Part shown: positions 36,515 to 46,585 of the stretch, in pieces
Position numbering within the stretch: position 1 is the stretch's first letter
Layout: each line of letters opens with the position of its first letter
DNA from: Sarcocystis neurona
Taxonomy: Eukaryota > Apicomplexa > Conoidasida > Eucoccidiorida > Sarcocystidae
Direction: 5' to 3'
Assembly: GCA_000727475.1 (NCBI GenBank)
Contig: KL647289.1
Location: 6,451,255 to 6,515,254 of the forward strand
Length of the DNA: 64,000 nucleotides
Translations under genes and position numbers: made by a program
The notes under the pieces: model-generated
Told to the model about the DNA's origin: nothing
Database searches by the model: none
Seen by the model: only the letters and a program-made list of their open reading frames with translations

Positions 36515-37978
36515 TGTGTATGTAAACGTCCGTATGCGCATGCATGTAAGCTCCGTTATGTGTTTATGTGTGTGTGTGTGTGTACATATGTATGTATATG
36601 TAAGTGTATCCATGTATACGTGTGTGTGCACCTAAATAGGTACCTTCTTATGTATCACATAAATATATGTACGTGCACATATCCATATGTTCACATATAT
36701 ATCCTAATAAATTTATCTGTGCGTATATGTATAGATGCATGCAGGTGAGTATGTGTAGGAGTACGAGCATGTGTATGTTTGGCTAGGGGGCTGTGCGAAT
36801 ACAAACGTACGTGCTTCGGCACCGCCGCTGGATGCGTGGGACTCACTTTTTCAGACGTGTAGTCCTCCCTGTTACTCGTTTTCTCTGCCTTACCCACTGC
36901 GTCCCTCTCTGCTCCTTATTTGTCTCTCTGTATTTCTCTATATATATGCCTTCTTCTGTATATATATATATGAATGTATATATGTATGTCAGCTCGTATG
37001 CGTATGCGGTTATCCCGGCGCATGTAGCGACACCGTTATACGTATTGAGCCGTAGGTCTACTACGTACACGCCCTTCACATTGGAGGCCACGTACGTAGC
37101 TGGTTTTATGTAGCACATATATATGTGCAGCTAGGAAGATAAGTAAACATATACATATATATATATATATAGACGCGTATATATACATATGTATGTGTAT
37201 ATATATATATATATATACGTGCGTAGATACAGACGTGTATGGTGGCGTAGAGGAGCTTAGAGGCGAACGGACAGTAGGGAAATGAGGCGAGGTCCGTGGC
37301 GCACTAACGAGATTTTCACAGAAGGACAATTTGCTGAAGAGACGCTGCAGGGAAAGCCAGATACTGCAGTGGAAAGACGACGTGCTGGTTCTGTTGCTCT
37401 TGTCGCTCTATCTGCTGCCGCTGCTGCTCAGTGTGTACCCGCCCTCCCTGCTGTTGCTGCTTTTCGATTCTTGCCCGCGCGGCTGTATCTGCTGCTGCTG
37501 CTGAGTATTCACCCGCCCCCCCTGCTGCTGCTGCTCTTTCAATCAAGTGAAGAGACGATCAGCCGGCTCCCTTGCTCCTGCTGCTCCATCTGGTACTGCT
37601 GCTGGTAATTTACACACCCCCCTCCCGTTGCTTGTTCTCTGCTGCAGCTGCTTCTCCGAAACGTTCTTTATCAAACTGTCGCTCTGTGTCCAGGGCGGAC
37701 TGCTGAGCCGCTACGTCGCGTCTGTGTCGTGCTGCTTCCCCCCTCCCCCCTTGCCCCGTCTTTGCTGCTGCTGCTGCTGTCCCGACTGCGGATCGCTGTC
37801 CTGTCGCTGTCGGCGCGTTGCATGTCTCTCTCTCGCGCAGCTCCTGCAGCAGCTGGACCGAGGCGGGAGGTGCGGGGGACTGCCTTTTTATTTTAACATG
37901 CGGACGCTGCAGTGGATCTGCGGAGGGACGAATGCGGCAAACCTCTACGCGTGGGCCGCCGATATGCCTTGCCGGTAG
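32728..37978 (+). CDS. Thioredoxin/glutaredoxin-fold protein with CPYC motif and apicoplast-type leader (5 exons)
   Basis: Exons 32728-33639, 34302-34379, 35165-35356, 36122-36214 and 37841-37978 join in phase 0 throughout and give about 470 residues ending at TAG. Residues 15-38 are a strongly hydrophobic signal-anchor; a long Ser/Arg/Ala region poor in acidic residues (to about 300) resembles a plastid transit peptide. The C-terminal 90 residues form a thioredoxin-like domain: LLAFVGYSCPYCA (redox motif), RRFEVWHNPSN, then CGGLPFYFN with the expected cis-Pro loop, and ICGGTNAANLYAWA. Members of this plastid-type family have EVWHNEEN and CGGVPFFYN at these places. I infer a thiol-disulfide role in the apicoplast. 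The last two exons and the end of the third are firm; the second exon and the 5' part of the third are the least certain. Confidence 0.72.
33640..34301 (+). other. Redox gene intron 1 (or partly coding CAG tract)
   Basis: Contains CAG-type repeats at about 33800-34290. The exon 2 frame is open upstream to about 34098 as a Ser/Ala/Gln/Arg-rich sequence, so part of this CAG tract may in fact be translated. Confidence 0.55.
34302..34379 (+). CDS. Redox protein exon 2 (tentative)
   Basis: Acceptor CTCTTCAG|GTA and donor TAT|GTAAGG bound VPSTLLPTVSLQQPQQHRG plus RVAHFKY, phase 0 at both ends. It may begin further upstream. No direct homology helps here; support comes from the splice sites and phase. 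Confidence 0.5.
34380..35164 (+). other. Redox gene intron 2
   Basis: TA/TG repeats at 34450-34530, 34690-34735 and 34920-34985. A short frame after the CTGCTGCAG at 35047 (DMGCQQPRRREVYR) is an alternative exon in phase 0 that cannot be excluded. Confidence 0.6.
35165..35356 (+). CDS. Redox protein exon 3 with CPYC motif
   Basis: The 3' part reads RVGLPRLLAFVGYSCPYCA, a beta strand leading into a redox-active CPYC, with donor GCT|GTACGT in phase 0. The 5' limit is less sure: 35165 keeps phase with exon 2, but a better-looking acceptor, TTTTTCCGCAG at 35271-35281, would need an upstream exon ending in phase 2. Confidence 0.7.
35357..36121 (+). other. Redox gene intron 3, CTG-filled
   Basis: Almost the whole intron is CTG/CCTG/TTGCTG repeat (35390-35720 and 35800-36118) running into CTGGTGCAG. 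The 530-codon plus frame here (35156-36748) is a Leu/Ala/Cys reading of this repeat that also covers parts of the real exons. Confidence 0.9.
36122..36214 (+). CDS. Redox protein exon 4
   Basis: Encodes KMLPVEKAVESWLPG and TQIRRFEVWHNPSNFA: the helix after the CPYC motif and the next beta strand. Phase 0 both ends, donor GCG|GTATTT. Confidence 0.85.
36215..37840 (+). other. Redox gene intron 4
   Basis: TA/TG microsatellites (36385-36640, 36955-36985, 37150-37220), a CTG-rich part (37405-37610) and C/T-rich sequence up to TCTCGCGCAG. No coding sequence is needed between the flanking exons, which read NPSNFALLQQLDRGG across the join. Confidence 0.8.
37841..37978 (+). CDS. Redox protein last exon
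   Basis: Encodes LLQQLDRGGRCGGLPFYFN, MRTLQWICGG and the tail TNAANLYAWAADMPCR, then TAG. GGLP is the likely cis-proline loop of the thioredoxin fold. Confidence 0.88.
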   Translation, partial: LLQQLDRGGRCGGLPFYFNMRTLQWICGGTNAANLYAWAADMPCR

Positions 37979-38563
37979 GCCAAACCCCTCTGCTACATTT
38001 CTCCCCCTCTTTCGCTGACGTGTAGACACATGCGTTCCAGGTGACTCCTCAAGACAAAAAGGCGTACAGCAGCCGTTCCGGTGAAAACGAAGCTCCCCAT
38101 TCATTACTAGCCGAAGAGAGAAAGTATCCATGCGTAGGTAGTCGACAGGACCGTTTGTCTATGGGTGGGTGTGTCTGGGGGTATTTAAGGATATTGCATG
38201 CAGTAAAAAGTTTGCCACGCCGGTGTCGAAGCCGCAGTGCATCTCTTCAATCGCTCTTCATCCTTCTCTTGTTGTCTCTCTGTGTCCCACCCTCTACGTA
38301 TGTAGACACCCGTCTTTTTCAAACGTGTGTGTGCGAATAGGAGTAGACACTCGCAAAGAAAAGCTCTACGTGTCTACAGGTGTGTGTGTGTGTGGGTACG
38401 TCTCTACTTATGTCGCTGTGCCTACAGCAGTCCTGTCATGGGCCCTGACTTGTCACGAGCTCCTATCTTCTTCGTTATGGACTCTGTGTAACTATAGCAG
38501 TATCCTTCCATAGAAGCAGCAACATATTCTCAGACAAAACGGTGTACGCGTGCGTCATGTACG

Positions 38564-38603
<40 letters not shown>

Positions 38604-39098
38604 TATGCGTCAGCATGTTCACGTACCTCACGTTTATATATATATATATATATGGTCAGCGGGTTTTGTTTGCTGCGTCGCGCTCTTCATTCATGCTGTC
38701 TCGGAGTGGCTGTCTCTCTCTGTTTTTCTGCATGCACGAGAAATTGCCTGAGCCACCCCACCAGTTGTCTACTAGTCTGAACGTGTGTCACGTTTGAATA
38801 TGCTATAGTGCCCCCACATATCTGTCAAGCAAATATAACATATACATATACACAGATAGATGGATAGAGAGACATAGATAGATAGATATGTATAGATAGA
38901 CAGATGTAGATATATATAGAGAGAGAGACAGATACATAGGCACAGATCTAGATGCATGACCCTGTGTAAGTGTCCGTTCATGCGTCCCTTTCTCTGATGT
39001 GTCGCTCTGGTGAAGTAGTTGGAGGAAGGTGGATTTGTGTATGTGTGTGCGTGCCCCTATGTGTTCTTTTCTTTGCGTTGCCTCGAAGCAACTAACAG
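37979..39098. other. Intergenic spacer, no gene seen
   Basis: Starts with ordinary sequence that is probably the 3' UTR of the redox gene. TA arrays lie at 38565-38600 and 38635-38655 and a GATA/TAGA-type array at 38850-38935. Confidence 0.65.
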
Positions 39099-39200
39099 CT
39101 CGAGCTATCCGCAAATGCATGGAGGGAGTCGAAGTACACGTACCTTCCGACATGTGGCCTGTAGAATTGGAAGGGAGACACGTGGGAAAGTTTGTGGTGT
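39099..39200 (+). CDS. Unrecognised gene, candidate exon 1
   Basis: Preceded by a T-rich stretch and CTAACAG; enters in phase 1. The frame stays open to 39259. The donor is unclear (several GTGG/GTGT choices at 39180-39202). Confidence 0.45.
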
Positions 39201-41700
39201 GTGACGCGCAGGCCTCGCGATCCACCACCGCTGGAGGCGGAAGACTTGGAGGCGCTTAACCGCCGCACGGTAGGGGACGCGACACATACATCTCTACACC
39301 AGACATATAGATAAATATGAAGATTGGTGCACATCTATTCGTATAGACCCCTGGCATGCGTGGGAGGTGCAGGAGTGTGTATTTCTCTTAATCTGCGAAT
39401 CAGTCCCCCCTCGGTACCTGTCCACATATATCTGTTGTGTGTGAACAATAATATACGCACATATGTATACGTGTGTGTGCCACCGCTTTCATTTGTTGCA
39501 GAGAAGATGGCGGAGTGTAGAGACAGACGTTGAAACGCATGCGTTTCTCCTTGGCGTGCATCTGCTGTGCGTTTGTGGAGTAAAAGAGACGAAGGACGTG
39601 ATGCAGCTGTAGATGCATATAACACCAGCAGGCGCCTTATTATTTCTTGTCATGCAAAAAAGATGTATGGCCACACATCCGTTCGCTCAAAGAGAGGAAG
39701 ACCAACCACTAGAGACGGAGAGAGACACACACACGTACACAGACGCCAAAGTGACCAAATATTTTTGCGTACATAAGTCTGCTTCTGTCTTTCGTGTATA
39801 TATATATATATACGTGTCGACTTGTGTGCGTGCCCCATATATATGTTGATGTGAAGATTCCGAGAAATTTGAGAGGCATACAAACTTCTTTGTCGACGTG
39901 TATACATGTCTTCGTCGGATCTGCTGAAGCCGGTCTGCGCATGCACCCCTCGCTTGCCACCCGTCCACACAGAGAGCTCGGTGTCCTGCGTATATACACC
40001 CATATGTATATATACGCGTTTGTGTCTGCTGGCGCAAGTAATGACTCGGCTGACCTGCGTCTGCATATTCCTTTGCCAATTTATATTTTAATGTTCAAGC
40101 GTAGACACCGGAACGGGGAGCTGGGTGGAGGTGGAGACACGTGTCTGCCGTATGGACGCCGCCCACACGTCTGTCCACCGATATATGTACCGTGATATAC
40201 GCTTGTTTTGCCGGCATATTCGCAGGCAAATATATATATATATGTGAGTTCCTACTCTCATCTACGTAGCCTCTAATATTTATATAGCTGGATGTAGTGT
40301 TATATATATATATGTGCAGGTTCCTATTTTCATCTACGTAGCCTCTGGTGTGTATGTAGATGGACGTAGTGTTTTTCTGGCGCAGCAGCCTTGCAGCTCC
40401 CCTCGCTGTCAACCATGAAAATTTCTTTCACGAGTCGAGGACTACGAGCGGACACCAAGCGCAGCCACCCCTCTAGCGCGCTGCGCACAACACACATAGA
40501 TATATATATATGTACGTGTGTCCTTGTGGATGCCGATAAAGGTGTGTGTATATCTGTATCTACAGAAGAGTATGTATCAGCACGCGCACAGGCATGCTGG
40601 CGCACGCTGCCGGCCATATTCGCGCAGTCCCCATACTTCCCGCTTGCATGTATATACATAAATAAATACAGACGAATACATATATATATATATATATATA
40701 GATATAGATAGGTAGGGGTCGAACAGAGAGATTCGGACGTAGACACGTGCCTGCTGACGTATAAACAGAGAGGAAAACTTGCCAGAGACAGACGACACGT
40801 TTTTACAGCCTTTCTGCGCATCAACACGCACTCAGATACAAACATACATATATACATGCACATAAATATGTGTGAAGTGTTGTAGAGTATCAGAACTGTT
40901 TCAAACTGGCATACGTCTGCAGGGAATGTTCGCGAGAATGATGAGGCGAGTGGACCGGCTGCGGCAGGAGGGAGAACGTGCAATGCAGCAGTCTCTCCTG
41001 CAGCAACGAGAAAGAGAAGAGATGCAAAGAAGAGGAACCCCGCCCGCTGGACGAGGTTAAAAGTGCTCTGCAGCAGTTCCTTCTCAAGCACCAGCCCCGC
41101 AAAAGGCTGAGAGAAGCAACAATAGGTGAGAAACGACCGGGCTGCTGCAGCGGCGGCAGCAGCCGCAGCACGGACAGCAGCAGCGGCAGCGGTAGCGACG
41201 CAGCAGCAGCAACTCTACTGACGCAGCAGCAGCAGCAGCAGAAGTGCCAGCAAACGTAGAAGAAGCAGTGGACTTGGGTAAGACGTTTTTCGGGAGGGAG
41301 AATGCGTGCCATATCGAGCAGCACAAACAGCGGCGGTAGCGTAGCTTCGAAGCAGAAGCAACGGCAAAGGAAGAAGCAACTCGTGGAAGAAGAGAAGCTA
41401 CGAAGACGAGCACGTGCGGCGGGGCGCCGGCAACAGCAACAGGAGGAACAACGGTGGGCTTTCCAAAAGGCACCATTCTGCAGCAGTAGCAGTAGAAGCA
41501 GGAGCAGCAGCAGCAGAAGCAGAAGCAGGAGCAGCAGGAGCAGCAGCAGCAGCAGGAGCAGCAGAAGCAGCAGCAAGAACACCACATGCTGTCGGGCGGC
41601 GAAGGCCCAGAAGGCCGTTTGAGTGAACCCGACTATTTCAATTTCTCCACAAGTAACGATTGTCGAAGAAATTCTGGAATCAGTACGGGACACAGGAAAA
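39099..41700 (+). CDS. Unrecognised multi-exon gene (partial model)
   Basis: Four segments look like exons of one plus-strand gene. 39099-about 39200 encodes RAIRKCMEGVEVHVPSDMWP then VELEGRHVGKFVV. 40923-about 41040 encodes MFARMMRRVDRLRQEGERAM then a Gln/Arg/Glu helix. About 41005-41125 encodes RPLDEVKSALQQFLLKHQPR and RKRLREATI. 41654-41700 encodes TIVEEILESVRDTGK. The last two join in phase (G|TA). The second and third overlap in different frames, so either only one is used or there is a one-base error in the C-run near 41037. Start and end exons are not found and I recognise no family. The charged helical pattern suggests an alpha-helical protein. Confidence 0.4.
39201..40922 (+). other. 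Region between candidate exons: microsatellites
   Basis: TA arrays (39800-39815, 40215-40235, 40500-40515, 40680-40705) with two short copies of a CTACGTAGCCTCT block (about 40262 and 40336), each followed by TAGNTGGANGTAGTGTT. A segment at 40385-40500 is open in more than one frame. Confidence 0.6.
40923..41125 (+). CDS. Unrecognised gene, candidate exons 2/3 with a frame conflict
   Basis: After CGTCTGCAG at 40914-40922 the first frame reads GMFARMMRRVDRLRQEG and stops near 41060. A second frame, one base on, is protein-like from about 41005 to the donor ATAG|GTGAGA at 41125. A one-base shift in the CCCC at about 41037 would fuse them. Alternatively, the acceptor TCTCTCCTGCAG near 41004 starts the second frame as a separate exon. 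Confidence 0.4.
41126..41653 (+). other. Intron with CAG tract
   Basis: CAG/AGCAGCAG repeats at 41140-41255 and 41480-41580. Gln/Ser/Arg frames on plus and the long Leu/Ser/Cys frame on minus come from the repeat. Confidence 0.7.
41654..41700 (+). CDS. Unrecognised gene, candidate exon 4 (47 bases)
   Basis: TA plus 15 codons, TIVEEILESVRDTGK, between TTCTCCACAAG and a strong donor AAA|GTACGT. The incoming split codon is completed by the G left by the previous candidate exon (giving Val). Confidence 0.45.
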
Positions 41701-42822
41701 GTACGTGCGGCAGCCTCGGCAGCTCTCGCCAGCAGGAACAGCAGCAGCAACAACCGGTAGCTGCAGCAGCGTCCCCTCCCAGCTGCAGCAGAGACGACGA
41801 CCGGCAGCAGCAGCAGCAAAGCGCAGCAGCAGCAGCAGTAAGTAGCTGCAACAACAGCAGCGACAGCGAGGAGCCGCAGCAGCAACTAGCTGCGACGACC
41901 AGAGCAGCAGCAGCAGGAAGGAGGGGAGAGAAGAACTCCCCAGCACACAGAAGCAACAGACTTCCACGGGGCTACAGTACTGATCTACTGTTTATTGAGC
42001 ATGCACGCAACTGCATGTGTGCATGACAGACCACGTTGAATTTCATCTGCGCCGCATGCAACCGCGACCCGGGTGTTTGTGCTATCTTTCCATGTACAAC
42101 TCGTTGACACGAGACAGGCGGCTCCACTTGTGCCAAGAAGAAAAAGTCAGGAAGGTAGAGAAAAGAGACTCTGTAACAGCGCCAAGGGGAGGAGAAGAAG
42201 AACAAAGAAATCATGGAACTCGATGCCTTTATGGGGAGAAACGCCCATATCTACGTCACATAAGTGCACTTACACATATGTAGGTATATCAATACGTATA
42301 CATGTTTGTATCTGCCTGTAGGGAGGTATGCACGTGCATATCTCGGTATACGTACGCGGGTGTAGGGGACGTTCGAAACTACCCACGAGAACTATATATG
42401 TACTCTGTACACTACCTCTATGAATATATGAGCGTGAACGGTATCTGCACGCCTACACATTTATATGTGTAAGTATTAGCGTGTCTGTGTGTGTGTGTAT
42501 GAATATGCGTGCGAACATGTGTACACAGAGTGTCCGTATGCCTGCAGGGACGTTGTGTCCCTACAACGTATGTGTGTGTGTTCTTTGCTTCGGTATGAGG
42601 TTAGGCCTGCGGGGAGGGAAGATTTGTACGTATAACGTACTTCTTTTGACTTACATGTGAGTTTATGCCTGCGGGGAGATATTTTTACTTGTAACGTATA
42701 CGCTTGTAGCGTTGACCTGGACCGAGGTCTCGTGTACGACGGCTTACGTCCCCCTGCACCTACGTGTGTACGTGTCTGGGTTCACTTCGCTGTTTGTCCC
42801 CCTACTGCCGTGTCACGCAGAG
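41701..42822. other. CAG tract and spacer, no gene seen
   Basis: CAG repeats at 41725-41925, then ordinary and TG/TA sequence. A Lys/Arg-rich frame after GAGACAG at about 42118 might be a further exon of the preceding gene, but nothing confirms it. Confidence 0.5.
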
Positions 42823-43499
42823 ATGGACCGGCGCTACATATATGTGCCTGTACGGTGCCTGTTTGGGAACACACGAGAGCAAGAAGGATACACATACATG
42901 TGTAAGGCGGTGCAGCGTTGAAAAGCTTTATCGTTTGAGTTGTCGGCCGTCTTTGTAAGCCGAAACAGGAAGGCGACTTTCCTGCAGAGACGCCTGCAGG
43001 CAGAGCCTCAGTATGCGCTGCTGCTGCAGCACCATTCCTGCGACAGGCGTCCCCTGCACGCTGAAGAGCTTCCCTGTACTACTGAGACTGCGCACGCAGC
43101 AGCCGTACCCTCTGAGAACGTCTGCACCCCTATGCTAAGTAATAAAGAGGAGAGACGTGCAACTCGCATGCTGGCGGGACTCACCACGCAGTTACTCTTG
43201 GATAGAAGTAAGTCGGAGTTACACATTTTCTGTGGAGGCAGGCACGCAGAACGGAGTACCTAGTGCTGCGTATGGCAGTTGAGCAACACAGGGAAACTCG
43301 GCAGCAGCACGCCCGCGTACGAGAGCCCTCAGGGCGTGCGTCCTGTGGCGGTGAAAGTGTATACTGCAGAAAAGGCAACCGGAGTCTCGGATTTCTTCCA
43401 GGCAGCGAAACTGCATGCATCTTCAGCGAAATATGCAGGGTCCAACACACAAAGATCACTGGGAAGTCGCTTGCATGTTGCAGTGTCCATCTATTCTGA
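42823..43499 (+). CDS. Weak candidate gene segment of three exons
   Basis: An ATG at 42823 just after CACGCAG starts MDRRYIYVPVRCLFGNTREQ. 42988-43207, after TTTCCTGCAG, encodes RRLQAEPQYALLLQHHSCDR and more, and ends at a perfect donor AGAA|GTAAGT in phase 1. 43279-43499, after TATGGCAG, continues in phase and stops at TGA. The second and third pieces agree in phase, but the first does not join to them. A different frame of the third piece (AVKVYTAEKATGVSDFF) and a 179-codon minus frame compete. No family recognised. Confidence 0.2.
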
Positions 43500-44643
43500 G
43501 CGCGCGGCATGCAGGCAGCGGAATCACCTACGTGTCGGGGGGGAGGAGACAGTCCTGCAACAGCATCACAAGCAGCTTGGCAAAAACGTCCACTCGCGGA
43601 TCTAACCATTTTTTGGAGCGACGCACTCGCAGCAGTGCCGTCAGTCACCTGCTTCGTGTATGAACGGAGCAGGACAGCGTGTAGAGAGGGACGCAGCAGA
43701 CCCTGTAACTGTGGAAGCACGCACGCAGCCCAGCTCGGTGTGTGCGCGTCCTTTATGTATGCAGCTGCTCAGCAGCAAAGTCCCTCGCATGCCGTGCCAG
43801 CTGGCACAGTATGCATGCAGGCAGCCTTGACCGACGTAGAACGACGGTAGTCGGGACTAGGGGAAAAACGCATAATGGGAGAGGACTTCCGTTGCACTGT
43901 CAATTCTGTGTGCACCTCCTCCCTGAACACGCCTCCGCTTTGTCTCTTCCTCCCCTCCCCTCGCTCTCTTTATGTGTATGTGTAACCCAGGCTTGTCCTG
44001 AATAGGTGAATCTTTCTCCTGAGCAGACACACTGGCCCTGCTGCGGGAGCGTTTGCTCGTAGACACATTGCGCTTGTGGTGTGATGGCTCGGTCGAAACT
44101 CTACGTGCGGAAGCCCCTGCAGCAGCGGCTCCGTGTTTCATTAGTAAGAGGCCGCCAAGTAGCTCTGCAGTGGTCGTCATGCACGCAACACGTATACAGA
44201 CGTCTTCGTCTACGCACAATATTTATATACACATATATACGCCTGTACCCGTTTTGGTGGATTCACACCGATGTACCTGCATGTATAAACTGATTATTGT
44301 GCAGTGGGAGCAGCGCGCCAGCCGCACATGTGTGTCCGAGACCAGCTGCGTAGTTGGCTAGTGTCTGCACACACCGTACTGCATGCATGCGCAACGTCCA
44401 ACATCAAGTCGATACCAACTGCGGCGCTTGTTATGCGTGTCTTCTGTGTAGTTGGGAAGTGTCTACGTCTTCAAAGACATCTGAATATTACGGATGCGAT
44501 GCTCCTGTGTCACAGTCATTAGACGCAAGGAGTTGCGCGGTACTAGTTGCATTACTATCTAATACGTCTGCATGCGTACACACACAACGTACGCACGGTT
44601 TGATTGTGTTACGCTTGTGCGTGGCACTCTGAAGTGTACTCCG

Positions 44644-44676
<33 letters not shown>

Positions 44677-46130
44677 TGTCTGTCTGTCTGTCTGTCTATA
44701 TATATAAAAGTATATATATACGTATGTGTGAGTGGGTGCGGACATATATATATATATATATATTTATATGTTTTTAAGGGGGATCGGCAATAAGCAGAGG
44801 TACGAAGAGTAGTGACAAGACGCAGCTCCCAAACAAAGTAACTCTTTCTGAAATAAACACCTGACGTTGCATGAATACACATGCACTTAAGACCACAAAC
44901 GTATCTACGCACACATACGTTTACATGTTTAAATACATTAGATATATACACGTGTAGTATATATGTATATACATGTGAATTCCCATTTACATGCATATGG
45001 AACACTTACACCCACACGTCGATATATATATATATATATGCACAGGCGACTACAGACGTACCCACGCAGGGGAGAGAGCATGCTAGCAGGTAGAGAACTG
45101 TCTACGCAGCATATACCTGAGTAAATATACACGCAAGTAGTGGAAAGCCACAGCTTGCACTAAAGAGGACCGTCTGCAAGTGGCACTCTGGTGCCTCCTG
45201 CGCATCGAAGTAGAAACTTTTGCTTCCGCATGCTTCCAATGAAATCTACGCGTACATATATATAGGTGTATATACATTCCCGCGTAAACTTGTTCTCCAT
45301 CGGAAATAACCATTTCTGTAAAACTGCCGCTGTCCACAGATCCTTTTTTCCTCAAACGCATAGAGGCACGCGTGTGACTGCGCGCGCGCGAACGTGCTAA
45401 TCCACATGAGCAGTCGTGCGCAAATCCTTCGTCGTTGTCAGGCACCTACGTGGATGTTACGTACTTTTTGGGGCGTGTCGATAGATACATACACGAAGTC
45501 GTCCGTAAAACTTCCATGTGTACGCATTTTCACAGAAATGATCCGACAGCAAGACTTCACATATATGTGTATATGTTTATGAATATGTACACGTGAATTA
45601 ATGTATTATTGTGCGTGAGCCGTCCTTCACGTTCTCACATACACATACATATAGGAGTGCCTGCAATTGCTTGACGTAGCGGCTTCGACAGTTCTTCATC
45701 ATCGTTGCGGGTTGGTAACCAGAAGTGGTTATTCTCCGTCCGCTCGTGTTTAGGTTCGCCATTTATATGAGTTTCATGCGCTCCAGAACATGGCACCAGG
45801 TGAAGTATGGTGCATGCAGCGCGTGTGTATGTGGGAGAATCTGCATGCGTCCGAGGTGCGCATTACAAAGTGGGAGTTATTCTCTGCAGTATGAGTAAGA
45901 GGCGCTCTCCTCCTCTCTTCCTCTCTTTTTGACGAAGTCATCCCGTTGCGCCGCGCGTAAGCTTGGACGCAGCCGGATATACCTGCTGTGGCGTGTACGT
46001 ATGCGATGCGCACCATCGCTGTCGTCATCGTCGTACGGGTGCGTTTACCCTGTGCGTACAATTTTTTGGAGGCACGTGATTTTTTAAGATTGTAGTTGGA
46101 TTCAAATCTTCCGAGGAAGAGCGAGACGCA
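43500..46130. other. Spacer with TGCATGC motifs and microsatellites
   Basis: 43500-44600 has balanced composition, short frames on both strands (for example 113 codons from ATG 43509) and several TGCATGC motifs. A compound TG/TCTG/TA microsatellite lies at 44647-44705, TA at 44743-44765. 45050-46130 has no microsatellite of note and no recognised gene. Confidence 0.5.
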
Positions 46131-46585
46131 GCAGCGTTGACGGCAGCGGTAGCAGCAGCACCAAAGTCTCACATCGCCGAGGAAACGAGAAGTCGAACAG
46201 CAGTGACAGCAATAGCAGTAGGGACAGCGGCAGCAGTAGCAGCAGCTACAGCTGCAGCAGTAGCAGCAGCAGCAGCTACGGCTGCACCAGTAGCAGCAGC
46301 AACAGCGGTAGCGGTACCAGCAGCAATAGTGGCAGCAGCACGAGCAGTAACAGCGGTAGTGGCAGTGGCAGCAGCGGCAACGACAGTAGCAGCAGCGGCA
46401 GCGGCAGTAGCAGCAGCGGCAGCAGCAGCGGCGGCACTGGTAGTAGCATTGGGCGCAGGGGGCAGGTACACAAGGGCAAGAGTGGTAACAGCGGGCACTC
46501 GCAACAGCACGCCATCACTAGAGGCCGCAGCAGAGCAGCAGCAGCAGCAGCAGCGAAAGCGGCAGCAACGTAGTGGCAGCAACAG
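46131..46585. repeat. CAG/GCAGTAG-type trinucleotide tract
   Basis: Interrupted CAG, GCAGTAGCAG and GCAGCGG repeats. The plus frame reads as a 163-codon Ala/Val run ending Gln/Arg; other frames give Ser/Gln or Leu/Cys. Probably non-coding, though Ala or Gln runs do occur in real Eimeria proteins. Confidence 0.85.

Noticed and set aside
35156..36748. 530-codon plus-strand frame
   Set aside because: Mostly CTG repeat read as Leu/Ala/Cys plus TA repeat read as Tyr/Ile. Only its parts at 35165-35356 and 36122-36214 are exons.
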